Positions 1 to 10,744 of a DNA stretch of 64,000 nt are shown in pieces (position 1 is the stretch's first letter; each line of letters starts with the position of its first letter). Origin of the DNA: Petunia secreta (Eukaryota; Streptophyta; Magnoliopsida; Solanales; Solanaceae); assembly GCA_029990175.1 (NCBI GenBank), contig JARKIP010000065.1, positions 8,126,501-8,190,500 of the forward strand. Direction: 5' to 3'. The notes beneath the pieces were generated by a model. It saw only the letters and a program-made list of their open reading frames with translations. It searched no databases and had not been told where the DNA came from. The position numbers were made by a program, and so were the translations under genes.

Positions 1-4
1 GAAC

Positions 5-781
5 TTGTGGTGCGAGTTCCATCGCGATCACGGCCACACAACGGACGACTGCAAGGCTCTAAGGTATGAAGTTGCTAACTTGTTGAAACAGGGCTATCTC
101 AAGGAATACTTGACAGAAAAAGGGAAGCAGACTCATGCGAAGGCCCAGCAGAACAAGTCAGGACCTCCCCGAGTATCTTCTCCAAAAATGACGGTCAACG
201 TCATCTCTGGCGGTATTGAGGTTGACACAGTCACATACACAGCAAAGAAGTATGCTAAAGTCTCTATTACGAAGACCAAGCGACCGCGACTTGAGGATGT
301 GATGACTTTTGAAGAAGCAGATGCAGATGGCTTGCAGTTTCCTCACATGGACGCTTTGGTGATAACGCTACGAGTGGAAGAGTTCGACGTCAAGAGGGTG
401 CTCGTTGATCCAGGAAGCTCAGCAAACATCATATTATCTCGGGTCGTGCAGCAGTTGAAATTATACGATGGGATTGTACCGATTTCTCGCGTTCTCTCAG
501 GATTTAACAACTCCAGTGAGAAAACGTTGGGAGAAATTACGCTAACGACCCTGGTCGAAGGTGTCATGAGACGAACAACGTTTCATGTCATTGATGGAGA
601 CATGGCCTACAACATAATCCTTGGGAGGCCATGGATACACGACATGCAGGCAGTTCCGTCAACCTATCACCAAGTGATGAAATTCCCTTCAGAGTGGGGA
701 ATACGGGAAGTTCGAGGAGAGCAGCGTTGCGCTAGAGATTGCTACTCAGTCGCAGTCAAGCTCCCCGAGGAAGCAAAATAG
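5..781 (+). pseudogene. Tat-lineage gag C-terminus and aspartic protease
   Basis: The frame is open from the window edge, so the first Met is not a true start. Near the N-terminus is a gag-type knuckle with spacing C-x2-H-x4-H-x4-C (CEFHRDHGHTTDDC), a variant common in Tat gag proteins in which His replaces the second Cys. The middle carries the retropepsin active-site motif LVDPGSSANII (around residue 133) and the later ILGRPW motif of pepsin-like retroviral proteases. The protein would mature the Gag-Pol polyprotein. This stretch is itself unbroken, but the stop at 779-781 separates it from RT, whose frame resumes at about 800. Confidence 0.85.
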
Positions 782-799
782 CAATTAACGAACCCGGGA

Positions 800-1348
800 T
801 TGGAATCAAGCAGCGGAACTTCAGACTACCAAATCCCGGAATTCATATCGAAATTAGATGCACGAGAAGAGTACGCGCCAACCATTGAAGCTCTGGAACC
901 AGAAGAACTTTTCGACAACGTGCCTGAAAGGAAGGTGTACTTGGGAGCAGAGTTGAACGAAGATTTACGGAGAGACATCTTGCATTTCCTCAAGGGACGG
1001 CACGCCACCTTTGCGTGGTCGCATGAGGACATGACGGGGATCTCCCCGAAGATTATCTCTCACAAGTTGAATGTGGATACGTACTTTCGCCCGGTGAATA
1101 AAAGAAACGCCAGCAAGGAGCATTCAGGAACCAAATCATAAACGATGAAGTTGACCGCTTGCTCAAGATTGGCTCTGTCCGAGAAGTCAAATATCCCGAT
1201 TGGTTGGCCAACGTGGTCGTAGTGGCGAAGAAGAACGGCAAGTGGAGGGTCTGCATCGACTTCACTGATCTGAACAAAGCCTGCCCGAAAGATTCTTACC
1301 CGCTACCTCAAAATTGACCAACTGATCGACGCGACGGCCGGGCATGAG
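800..1348 (+). pseudogene. Protease-RT linker and RT N-terminus, frameshifted
   Basis: The open stretch 800-1141 encodes the acidic linker that precedes RT in Tat elements (EDLRRDILHFLKGRHATFAW and onwards). Around 1100 the matching RT sequence moves to another frame, which encodes INDEVDRLLKIG and then KKNGKWRVCIDFTDLNKACP, the RT fingers region. Near 1306 it shifts again, restoring the frame of the downstream RT palm. These are two small indels about 200 bases apart. The RT homology is unmistakable; the exact lesion positions are by eye. Confidence 0.8.
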
Positions 1349-3548
1349 GTGCTTACATTCCTTGACGCATATTCAGGCTACAATCAAATCCTGATGAATC
1401 CCGACGACCAGGAGAAGACCTCTTTCATTACTTGCCGAGGTACGTATTGCTACAAGGTAATGCCTTTTGGACTTAAAAATGCAGGTGCAACCTACCAACG
1501 GTTAGTCAACCGGATGTTTCACGATCAAATTGGCAAAACCATGGAAGTTTACATCGACGACATGCTGATCAAATCCAAGCGAGCAGAGGACCACTTAGCT
1601 CATTTGGAGGAGGCCTTTCGGATCCTCGATCAATATAACATGAAGCTCAACCCGGAGAAGTGCGCGTTTGGAGTGGGTTCAGGGAAGTTCCTTGGTTTCA
1701 TCGTCTCCCAACGAGGAATCGAGGTAAACCCTGCCCAGATAAAAGCAATAGAAGCCATCCCCAACGTACTTCACAACAGAAAAGATGTGATGCGGCTAAC
1801 CGGGAGAGTAGCGGCGCTGAGGAGATTCATCTCCCGCTCGTCTGATCGGTGCAAAAGCTTCTTCGACGTGCTGAAACAAAACAAAGAGTTCGAGTGGACC
1901 CCCGAATGTCAGCAAGCACTTAAGGACTTGAAGCGGTACTTGTCGAGCCCGCCCTTACTTTCAACGCCACAACCAGGTGAACAGCTATTACTCTACCTGG
2001 CCGTATCCGAGTCAGCGGTAAGTGCAGTCTTGGTGCGAGAAGACAAAGGTAAGCAACTACCAATTTATTACATCAGTAAATCTCTATTAGATGCTGAAAC
2101 ACGCTATCAACCTTTGGAAAAACTGGCACTAGCATTGGTAATCGCTGCCCGCAAATTAAGACCCTATTTCCAAAGTCATTCAATAGCTGTAGTTACTACT
2201 TTCCCCCTACGCAATATCTTGCACAAACCTGAATTTTCGGGCAGACTAGTAAAATGGGCAGTAGAATTAAGTGAATTTGACATATCTTATCAGCCCCGAG
2301 TAGCAATAAAATCTCAAGCTTTGGCAGACTTTATCGCAGATTTTAGCGCCACTATGTACCCTGATGCTCAGCGTGAGGCGGTTCTCTTCGCCGGATCCGA
2401 GCCGGGGACTTGGACCTTGCACACTGATGGATCCTCGAGCGTGAAAGGGTCGGGGCTGGGTTTAGTCCTCACCACTCCCTCGGGTGAAACCATCAGGCAG
2501 GCTATAAAATGTCCTTTTCTTACTAACAATGAGGCCGAGTATGAGGCCGTAATTGCAGGATTGAAACTAGCTCGAGATTATGGGGCAGACAGGATTCACC
2601 TCAAAAGTGATTCCGCCCTGGTCATCAACCAGATAAATGGAGGCTTCGTTGCAAGAGAATCTCGTATGCAGAGGTACCTTGCCCGAGTCACTGGTTTACT
2701 GGCACAATTCAGCAATTGGGAAGCTGCGCAGATCCCGCGGGAGGAGAATCATGAAGCCGATGCCTTGGCCAATTTGGGCTCAGTCGCAGAAATTGGAGCA
2801 GCAGGTTCAATGGCCGTGGCTCATCTCCTGTGCACAACAATCGATAAGGACGCGATGGAGGTCAACACGACCAGCCTAACTTGGGATTGGAGGAATGAGA
2901 TAATCAACTATATATTGCATGGAACCTTGCCATCAGACGTTAAGGCCGCTCGAAAATTGAGGATAAAGGCCGCCAGATATACAATCATAGATGGCACCCT
3001 CTATCGAAAGACTTTTGCAGGCCCACTCGCTAAATGCCTAGGCCCCAGCCAAACTGAGTATGTGATGAGAGAAGTTCATGAGGGGTGCTGTGGAAATCAT
3101 TTGGGAGGAAAGGCGCTTGCGCGGAAACTCATACGAGCAGGTTATTATTGGGACAAGATGGAGAAAGATACCAACGAGTTTGTCAAAAAATGCGATAAGT
3201 GCCAAAGGTTTGCGCATCTCCTCCATCAACCGGCGGAGCCCTTGCATTCGATCATTTCCCCGTGGCCGTTTATGAAGTGGGGGATGGACATCGTTGGACC
3301 ACTACCAACTGCGCCTAGGGGGGTGCGTTTCTTGTTAATAATTACTGATTATTTTACAAAATGGGTTGAGGCCGCAGCATATTCGAAAATACGTCAAACG
3401 GAAGTAATTGATTTCCTGTGGCGTTATGTCATTTGTCGATTTGGAGCACCCAAAGAAATCGTTATGGACAACGGCCCCCAGTTCGTTGGTCAGAAGGTCA
3501 CGAAGTTCCTTGAGGATCTGCATATTAAAAGGATTACTTCCTCCCCGT
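1349..3548 (+). pseudogene. Tat-lineage pol: RT, RNase H, archaeal-type RNase H, truncated integrase
   Basis: Domains in order within the 743-codon frame: RT palm with the catalytic YIDDM box near residue 68; a first RNase H (LYLAVSESAVSAVL, around 220) in which the usual catalytic Asp is replaced, as is typical of this lineage; a second, archaeal-like RNase H starting LHTDGSSSVKGSG (around 350); and integrase with a His/Cys finger (HEGCCGNH, then CDKC), the first catalytic Asp in GMDIVGP and the second in VMDNGPQF. The catalytic Glu and the C-terminal domain are missing because homology stops at about 3548. The remaining codons to the stop at 3580 are junction sequence. The copy could not integrate by itself. 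Confidence 0.9.
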
Positions 3549-4016
3549 CACCAACTCGGGGACTTTGCTCAAAGGCATAAGAGGAAGTTTCTGCAGCTCT
3601 CCTCTTATCACTCCGAAGATACGCTCTCCTCCTCTGATTCAAGCCCTCATCAGGGACCTCTGAATCTGACAAAACAACCACCACGGGCTCAGCTGATTCA
3701 GGGGCAGTCGCCGAACTCTTTATACTTTCTTGCCCAGACTTGGGAGTTTCGGCAGCCCCCACGGTGGCCTCAACTGTCTTCTCAGAAGACTGAGGGGTCT
3801 TGCGAGCTGTCCTTTTCTTCTTCTTAGGCTTACTCTTTTCAGAGTCTGTTTGTTTTCTCTTCAGGCTCGCAAGAACCTCCTCGCCACCCTCTCTAGCTTT
3901 AATAGCCGCAGCAGTTTGAAGGATAGCAGCCGCCTCCTCGTTGACATCGGCCACGGGATCGACGACCACCTCCTCGGGAGGAGGGGCAGGAAAGTAACTG
4001 CCACCAGTACCCAGAC

Positions 4017-4090
4017 CTGAAATAAGAAGCGCATTTATGTCATAATAAGTTCTGCATGAGTCAAGAGAAGGGTGCAAGTAGGGATCCTAC
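4017..4090 (-). other. Intron 2 of the Tat antisense gene
   Basis: The minus strand reads GTAGGATCCC at the 5' end and TTATTTCAG at the 3' end. Splicing keeps the phase-1 frame from exon 2 into exon 3. Confidence 0.6.
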
Positions 4091-4234
4091 CATGGGTGCT
4101 GGGGTTAGACAAATGCTTCAAGGAAGCATAGTGAGGCCATTGCCTCTGCTCGTGGGTGAACTCCGTCAAAATTGGTTCGACCCAGGCAGACAATTCCTCC
4201 TCAGTAATCAGGCCATCATAAGGAATCTTGTCAG

Positions 4235-4314
4235 CTAACCAACAAAGAATAGAAATTAGAAACTGCAGAATACACAATCCAAAGAATATTCAACACAAAT
4301 ACTCGGGGACTTAC
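4235..4314 (-). other. Intron 1 of the Tat antisense gene
   Basis: The minus strand reads GTAAGTCCCC at the 5' end and GGTTAG at the 3' end. Removing it joins two open frames without a shift (phase 1). Confidence 0.65.
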
Positions 4315-5115
4315 GAGTCTTATTCCAAGCCTCGCGGAGGTTAGTTTTGTCGCCGCGTGTGAGGAGTCTGGACTGCACGTAAACGTACCGGTGCATCCAA
4401 CCCCTATCCCCTGAGTCCTCAGACTTGCTCACTAGAGCCTTTCTCCCCCTCATGCGGGCATTTATATACCCGTCCCTGGCAACCTGAAGGCTGTACAGAG
4501 CAATGAAGTGTTTAAACTCAAAATCCTGCTCGGTCTCATCGGCGAACCATTGCAGCAGGGTGACGATCCTATAAACGCTAGGGCACAGCTGCCCCGGGCA
4601 GATCAAATAGTATTTACAGATATCTTCTATGACAGGGTGCAGCGGGAACGTATAGCCTATCGTGAATGGGTATGTGGATATAACCGTCCACCCAGGCCTC
4701 ACTGAAGTAATATTTTCCGTTGGGAGGGGGCAAGAAATCATAAGGTCATCATCCCACCCGCAATCTGTCCTAACCCTAGGCAGAAGGTCAGGAGTGATGG
4801 AACTCTTGAAACGGCTTGAAGGCCATGACCTTATATTGCCGTAATGACTAAACGAGCTGACTGAACAGTCGTTCTCAAGATTTCCCCAAATTTTTGGGAT
4901 CACGTCGGCGACTGAAGTTGGAGAACTAGTAGGTTGTCCAGCCGCTGCCGAAGAAGAACTAGCTGCAGCATCCATATTCAGAACCCTCTTAGCTTTTGGA
5001 GACATTTTTAAAGTAAATTTGTCACGCTTTGAGCTTTTGCTGGAAAATGATTTAAGGCTCTGAAAGATAGTATGAAATTTGAAGCAAAGTAAAGGACTTT
5101 CAGCTGGGAAAAATT

Positions 5116-5125
5116 GTATTTATAG
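5116..5125 (-). promoter_or_regulatory. TATA box candidate for the Tat antisense gene
   Basis: The minus strand reads CTATAAATAC, a canonical plant TATA box, 111 bases upstream of the ATG at 5005. This would leave a leader of roughly 80 bases. It lies outside the LTR, so the antisense gene may have its own promoter. Confidence 0.5.
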
Positions 5126-5571
5126 GATTCGCAAAGCCTACACGTGGCAAGCATCCGCGCAAAAGATGAGTCGATCTAGCCGTTAAAGAAAATAATGAAA
5201 TAAAAGTCGGGATGACGGTTTTTTCATCTTGGGACGTGCGAGACGTGAGTAGGCGCAGTTCAATCATCACGCCTGCAGTCTCGGAACACGCAACAGTCAC
5301 TTCTTCAGGGAAAAGTGGAGCGGCAGAGACAGCTTGCACGTCTTATTTCTAACAGAGCATTTAATGCGTACACTAAAAGGACGCCAATCAGTCAAAACTT
5401 TTGAGGAAATATTTAATACTTGTACTAGAGGGATGACGACCAGTCCAACGAGCAGAATCCTGTAGAAACTCGCGCCTACTATGAAAGGAGAGATCAAAAG
5501 TTCATTCCCACTCGTAGTTGGTTCTCCACTCCTCGACCAGATCCTCTGCCCGAGAAGTGCGGGGACTATCT

Positions 5572-6234
5572 GTATTGGGTGAAATCCATCGTCACCAAAG
5601 TTGATGACTCGGCATCCACATAGGACGGCACACAAACGACACGTGGCTGCAAATGGATATGAAGGCAATGGATAAGATCGAAGATAAATAGTTGCAACGG
5701 ACAGATGAACAGTCACTACGACCAGAAAAGTCGCAGCCCATCGATCAAGACAATTCAAAGTAGGAACCTTATCCACAAGCAACACAACTGCTCGTCTGAG
5801 AAGTTACAACTGCTTGCGAACGGGCACATGAGTTGCCTATATATTGTAATTTAAGTCACAAGCATACAATCTAATGCTTCTCTGAAATCTACACTTGTAT
5901 TCTAAGCAATTTACTAGCATTCAATACTTTATCTCCAGCAAACATTTATTACTATTGCTGATCGAAAGATCTTCTCTACTGTTTCATTAATTGAATCTCT
6001 AAAAGAGTACGAGGAAAGGAATTTAATCAAATCTGAACGGCCTGAGCACGGTTCCTTCTTTGCCTGATTATTTATTCATTATATCGCATTAATTGTCTCT
6101 TTACTTTTCCGCATTTATTACTGGCATTTATATTTACTTCATTAAGAGCATTTTAATCTCGATTATTGACCGTGACCCCGCTCTACAAATTTAATTGTGA
6201 ATTAACCTGATAAAACTAAATTACGGTTGAACAA
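5572..6234 (+). repeat. 3' LTR of the Tat element
   Basis: The proposed start TGTATTGGG follows a purine-rich tract (AGAAGTGCGGGGACTAT, from about 5554), as is usual for Tat polypurine tracts. A TATA-like CCTATATATTG lies near 5836. The proposed end is TTGAACA at 6234. No partner LTR is in the window, so both edges are estimates. Confidence 0.5.
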
Positions 6235-7566
6235 TTCCTCCTATAAAATATTCTATAATATTTGTATGGCTGTAAAGGCTCCTCAATAAGGTAAAATGAA
6301 AAATTTTAATTAATTTTTTTTAAAAGATGACATTTTTTTTATAACAGATAAAACAGAAAATATCGTCACACAATCGGAAAATGTTATAGAATTAATTAAC
6401 TATAGTTAATTATTACAACTACTCTATGTTATTTATTGTTGTTTATTGTTTGAGTAAAGCTTTTCATAGCAAAATTGAATGAGGGCACCCTCTCATTATT
6501 GCACATGGATTTCCGTGTAGTCGTCCAGGCTTCCAGTCTTCCTTGACCATTGATATTCCATGGTAAGAATTTATAGCAGTCCATGAAACATTAATTCAAG
6601 AGTTCTTCCACCTCCTAGTTTTTCGAATTTGCTAGACCGTGTAAATATATTACAAGGCCTACTTGTTGAGATCAAGTATTACTTCGTACTATTAGCACTT
6701 TAGTACTATACCGGTTCAAGAATTATTGAGAAGGCATAATGGGTGGATGCGAAAGCACTGGAAAGAGTACTACCAAAAGAAATTTGGGGATTAATGATGA
6801 ACAGATGATAGTAACAGAGACATCAGAGGAAGTGAATTGGGCTGCGATTGTGGTTGTCGCATTGGGAGGATGCTTCTTGTATAAGCTTTTCGGGGGATCA
6901 ACGGAACAAAGCAACAAGAAAATGATGAAAGCTCCTGGAAGGGATTTTCATTTACAGGGATGACTTTGAGCGTCACCCTGCTAGCTATTTTCGCAATCAT
7001 CGTGATTAGAATAATGGATTCAAGAAATTAATAATTAAAAAGTTTGATGGAAATGAACAACTTGTCTTCTTCGAATTGCTAGTATCTATTAGTTGAATTC
7101 TTATTTGTCCTTTTTTTTAATGGTCTTCATGAGGTCTTGTTCGGCCATCATCTGGTATGTTGTGTAACGTGGTTGTTAAATTCAAATTCATCAACTATAT
7201 AGAAATGTGAGTCCTTTGGACGACCAAAGGCTCACTGTGCTGACATGTGTCTCAACACTCCTACAATGAATTTCTGGACTCTTCCATACACTACTACTAC
7301 TATCTTTCACTTAGCTCTCCTTTTCTTTCATTTTGTTTTCTCCGTTTTCTCTCTTCCTTTCTAACTACTAAGTTCTTCTTCTTCTTTATCTGTTTTTGCT
7401 CGAATTTTTTTCTTTAGTCATATGGGGTTGCTTTTACTTTATCCTTCATCCTTTGCTTTTAATTTTGATTGATCTAATTGGATTTTTTTTGGGTAACTCG
7501 GATTTCTCATGTAAGTAAAATCTTCATATAAATTATTTGCCTATGGCCTGGGACACATAGTACTCA
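6235..7566. other. Unassigned AT-rich stretch
   Basis: Between the Tat LTR and the Athila insertion I see no repeat family I can name. It contains one short ORF (6739-6963) and a pyrimidine-rich leader-like stretch (7300-7480). It may be genic or intergenic host DNA. Confidence 0.4.
6739..6963 (+). CDS. Hypothetical 74-aa protein with one membrane segment
   Basis: The ORF starts MGGCES, which resembles an N-myristoylation/palmitoylation signal. It has a polar first half and one hydrophobic segment, WAAIVVVALGGCFLYKLF, at residues 34-51, followed by a basic tail. A TATA-like AATATATTA lies about 90 bases upstream. I do not recognise the family. It could be a real small membrane protein, an exon fragment or chance. 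The opposite-strand ORFs over the same place look like shadows. Confidence 0.3.
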   Translation: MGGCESTGKSTTKRNLGINDEQMIVTETSEEVNWAAIVVVALGGCFLYKLFGGSTEQSNKKMMKAPGRDFHLQG

Positions 7567-7571
7567 CCGAT
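7567..7571. repeat. Target site duplication CCGAT, left copy
   Basis: CCGAT directly precedes the TGTTGCTCC edge of the left LTR and is repeated exactly after the right LTR at 19187-19191. A 5-bp duplication is standard for Ty3/gypsy integrases. Confidence 0.92.
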
Positions 7572-8924
7572 TGTTGCTCCCAACGCACACGCAAGTATAC
7601 GCGGTCGCCAAGTAATAAAGTGACAAAGTCGAGTATCGTTCCCACGAGGACTATGCAGACCAGTGCTTAATAAACAATTCCTGAACAAACTATCCAGGGA
7701 TCTTTTTCCAATGGTTGTAAGAGTTTTTATAACTAAAACGCAGTAAGTAAAGTGCTAAAGATGTAATCAAGCAATGGGGCAAAACTTTGGTTGTTAACAA
7801 TATCAAGAGAGCGGTCCAGGGTCAGAGTTACGAACAATCCAGTTGATGTATCCAATTGATTCCACTTCTTTAAATCCCGAGTTACTAACTAACAGAGTAA
7901 ATGTAACTGTGAAAACCTTTCAGTTCTTCACAGTCTATGCAAGCTACTTCAATCCCTATATGTCTATGGGTTAAATCACATGCACACATTAAGATTCATG
8001 TAATGAGTTAAACTAGGCAAGCAAGTATATGTCTATCCTACCCGCGAATTGATTCCCCGATGCCCGGGTTCACAAACTAATTCTATTCTTTCTTATTACG
8101 TAATTAGATTCCCTCTTTCGAGTTCAACCCAAAAACCATAGATGATGTATAATTATCGAGCTCTAACAATTATACAAGTGAAATCAAGAAAGAATAAGTA
8201 ACCCGTTGTGGGATCAATCAATGGAAATCAATCTTCAACAAGCAACTTTCATGTAAAACTCTAACCCCAGAACGTTAGGAAATTAGCCACACATATTCAT
8301 AATCACAAGGCAAAGATTTGATGTAATAATGAAATAATTGATGTAATAGATGAAAGATTGGGAATAATCCTTGTTTAATGAAGTGTGTAGCTCTCAATAT
8401 TGCTCCAAAGTCAAGAACTCCTTACAAAAACTGAGTAAAGAACTATTTATAATGTTTCCAAACCCTTAGTAATAAGTTAGACCCAATGCTAGAAGGAATA
8501 GGAAGTAAAAACGCGCACAAGGGGCGCTATAACGGGCGCCCCGCGCCTCGGGAAGCGCCCAAACAATCAGAACCCATCATATTTTGCACGCCTTGGGGCT
8601 GCGCCGCGTGAAGAACCGCGGCAGCCAATGCGCGCGCTGGGCAGCGCGGCGCGTGGGCTATGGCGCCAGGCCAAACTGCTTCTTCCTTGGTCCGAATCCT
8701 CGCTCGTGTCGTGCCCTCGTGTGCTCAATCCAATCTTCAATCAACATCCAATCAATTCTTGCTCCATCAAGCTCCTAAAAGCTCCAAATGTACTGCGTAA
8801 CAACCTACACACGCACGACATAAAATCAGTGTAAAACCAGATTCACAAACTATCAAACGAGTGCAAAACAAGCTCAACCATGCGGAAATATTAAGGAAAT
8901 ATAGGCATAAAATGCCAAACATCA
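7572..8924 (-). repeat. 3' LTR of Athila copy 1
   Basis: The plus strand reads TGTTGCTCC at the left edge and AACATCA at the right edge, so in element orientation it starts TGATGTTTGG and ends GGAGCAACA. The right side abuts the polypurine tract. It is nearly identical to 17834-19186. Confidence 0.95.
8520..8690 (-). promoter_or_regulatory. GC-rich GGCGC-modular block in U3 (3' LTR copy)
   Basis: This is an extremely GC- and CpG-rich segment within an otherwise AT-rich LTR. It holds many GGCGC/GCGCC cores, including paired, palindromic ones (GGCGCTATAACGGGCGCC). In element orientation it lies just upstream of the TATA-like TTATAAATAG near 8446-8455, so it sits where an enhancer would be. A binding protein is not identifiable from sequence alone. 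Confidence 0.5.
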
Positions 8925-8937
8925 CCACCCCACACTT
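8925..8937 (-). other. Polypurine tract of Athila copy 1
   Basis: The minus strand reads AAGTGTGGGGTGG directly before the 3' LTR, the expected plus-strand priming site. Near-identical tracts recur inside the element at 10635, 12094 and 12154. Confidence 0.75.
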
Positions 8938-10744
8938 GAACCTTTGCTCGCCCTCGAGCAAGTCACATCTCACTTCCCAACCTAGGTAAAACAGGTCTGC
9001 CTCTAACTATGGTTGATACCGACCATTGAACCAATGCACACATGACTACTATGGATCCACAACATGCCAACAATTTACCAAAACAAAAAATATAAGAACA
9101 ACCACCCCAAAATAGCTCAAATGCACAAACTCAACTTAATGCAACCATGCTCCCACAAAATCACACCTATCTACTCAACCAAGAACCATCAACTTTACCT
9201 ACTTCATGCAAACCATGTACCCTCACCAATATCAAAGAGATTGCCCCCCCAAAGATCACACACAACAAAAATTATCATGAATAGAACGGGGGCAATAACA
9301 AATGAATTCACTCACTCTCATGAAAGGCTCACATGTCACACACAACGTACCATAGGCTTGCCCGTAGTGTAGGACTCCACTAATGTAGGCTCACTCCAAT
9401 CGGGATTAACTAGGACTTTTAGAAAGGTCGTAATGTAGGCTAATGGGCGGGTAGGATACATATGGTAATAGTGACTACCTCCCTAAGCACTTTAATACAT
9501 CACAAATATTTCTCCACAATTCTCAACAAGCCACTCAATCACAAATATCACACATACACCTCCCCAACATGTAGCATTTTTCTTTTTAAGTACACACTAG
9601 CAAGGAATGGACATCTTTCTCTTTTTTTTTCTTTTCCAAACTCTTTTTTTTTTTTTTTTTTCAACTTTGCTATATTTTTTCCTTTTCAATTCCATCCAAC
9701 CTTGCCAATGCTTTTCACTACTTCACAATTTTAACAATTATTTCCCTTCATTAGTTCCACTCAAAAACCTCCCAACATCCAACCACAACTCCAATCAACA
9801 ACAAAATATCAATAAAGTGCTTAAGGAGTAAAGGGCCAAAAGAGTCAACTAAGAACAAATGGGTAGGCTCGGGGTGTGGGTACCAATAGAAAGGATCAAA
9901 GAAATCACAACAACAATTTTTTTCCAAGGTATATATGTAAGGGTAGGCTAACAAGAGAAGGCCTTGTATCATTTCCCGACTAGAGCAAACCTAGGATTTC
10001 GCTTTGCACACACACGGGGCAAGTTCTAGACATTAATATGCAAACATGGAGTAAACAAGAACATGCCTCACAACTCACATTGCACATGGTTCACACAAAG
10101 AGGTTCCATCAACAACTCTCAACTAAGCTTCTAGAATGCAACTTGTGGAAATTTAAGCACTCATGCACAAAGGTTAATAATCAAGTCAAGCAAGCGGACT
10201 CAAGCATCTCAAGGGGATCGTTCCATGTTTTTCCTAGGCATGCATCAAAATTAAAACTCAAGGACACCACAAATAGCACATGCAATCAAGTCCAAATCCA
10301 TCGGTATCAAACAAATCAAAAGCACCTAGCATTCTACCTTTTTTCCTACATCTAGGGTCACCTACAACTAACTATCCTAATCCTCAAAATAAAAACTACC
10401 CGGTTCAAAGGCCTCCCCGTGGAAAAGAACCGTGGCCATAAGAAAAACCACGGGGCGGATGACATGTACCACTAATAAAACTAAAAGGAAAATCTTTTTG
10501 GAATTTTTCATTGGTTTTCTAATTTTTTTTTCATATATTAGAGCAAGAAATAAATCAAAACAAAGTCAAGTGACAAAAGAAAAAGTCCTAAGGTACATGC
10601 ATCCTAACCTCAAAAATAGATAAAGGGAAGTACCCCACCCCACACTTAAACTAAGCAATGTCCCAGTGCGACAAAGAAGCAAGTGCAAAAGTAAGAGTAC
10701 AAGAAAACTGCCCTGAAATCTGGGTGGTGCGCAGGAGTGGGGAC
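8938..10744 (-). other. Long 3' non-coding spacer of Athila copy 1
   Basis: About 1.8 kb lie between the env-position ORF and the polypurine tract. It is AT-rich, with a poly-pyrimidine/poly-T run (9617-9662) and a second PPT-like motif near 10635-10648. The open frames here are short, low-complexity and not conserved in the second Athila copy, so I call no gene. Confidence 0.6.

Larger units (their letters stand above)
3490..5005 (-). pseudogene. Antisense accessory gene of the Tat element, three exons, 3'-truncated
   Basis: On the minus strand three open segments join through two clean GT-AG introns, all in phase 1. Exon 1 is 5005-4315 (donor CTC|GTAAGT), exon 2 is 4234-4091, and exon 3 begins at 4016. 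The introns are 80 bp (4235-4314) and 74 bp (4017-4090). The protein starts with an Ala/Ser-rich tail, has a folded-looking middle rich in Trp, Tyr and Cys, and ends in a Lys-rich, nuclear-signal-like stretch (KPKKKKRTARK). Antisense ORFs between integrase and 3' LTR are known from Tat relatives such as Grande. Their function is unknown and I do not assign one. The C-terminus runs into the integrase junction and is not original. Confidence 0.7.
1..6234 (+). mobile_element. Ty3/gypsy Tat-lineage LTR retrotransposon, 3' portion
   Basis: The order is gag zinc knuckle, protease, RT, RNase H, a second RNase H, integrase, an antisense gene, then a 3' LTR. This order, and above all the dual RNase H, is the known signature of the Tat/Retand group. 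The 5' LTR and most of gag lie left of the window. The pol frame is broken at least twice (near 1100 and 1306), and the integrase is cut off near 3548 where it meets the end of the antisense gene. The copy is therefore a dead relic. The lineage call is firm; the LTR edges are approximate. Confidence 0.88.

Noticed and set aside
8584..8834. ORFs in the Athila LTR, repeated at 18846-19096 and in part at 55739-55945
   Set aside because: They follow the GC-rich U3 block and are shared only because the LTRs are copies; no protein signature.
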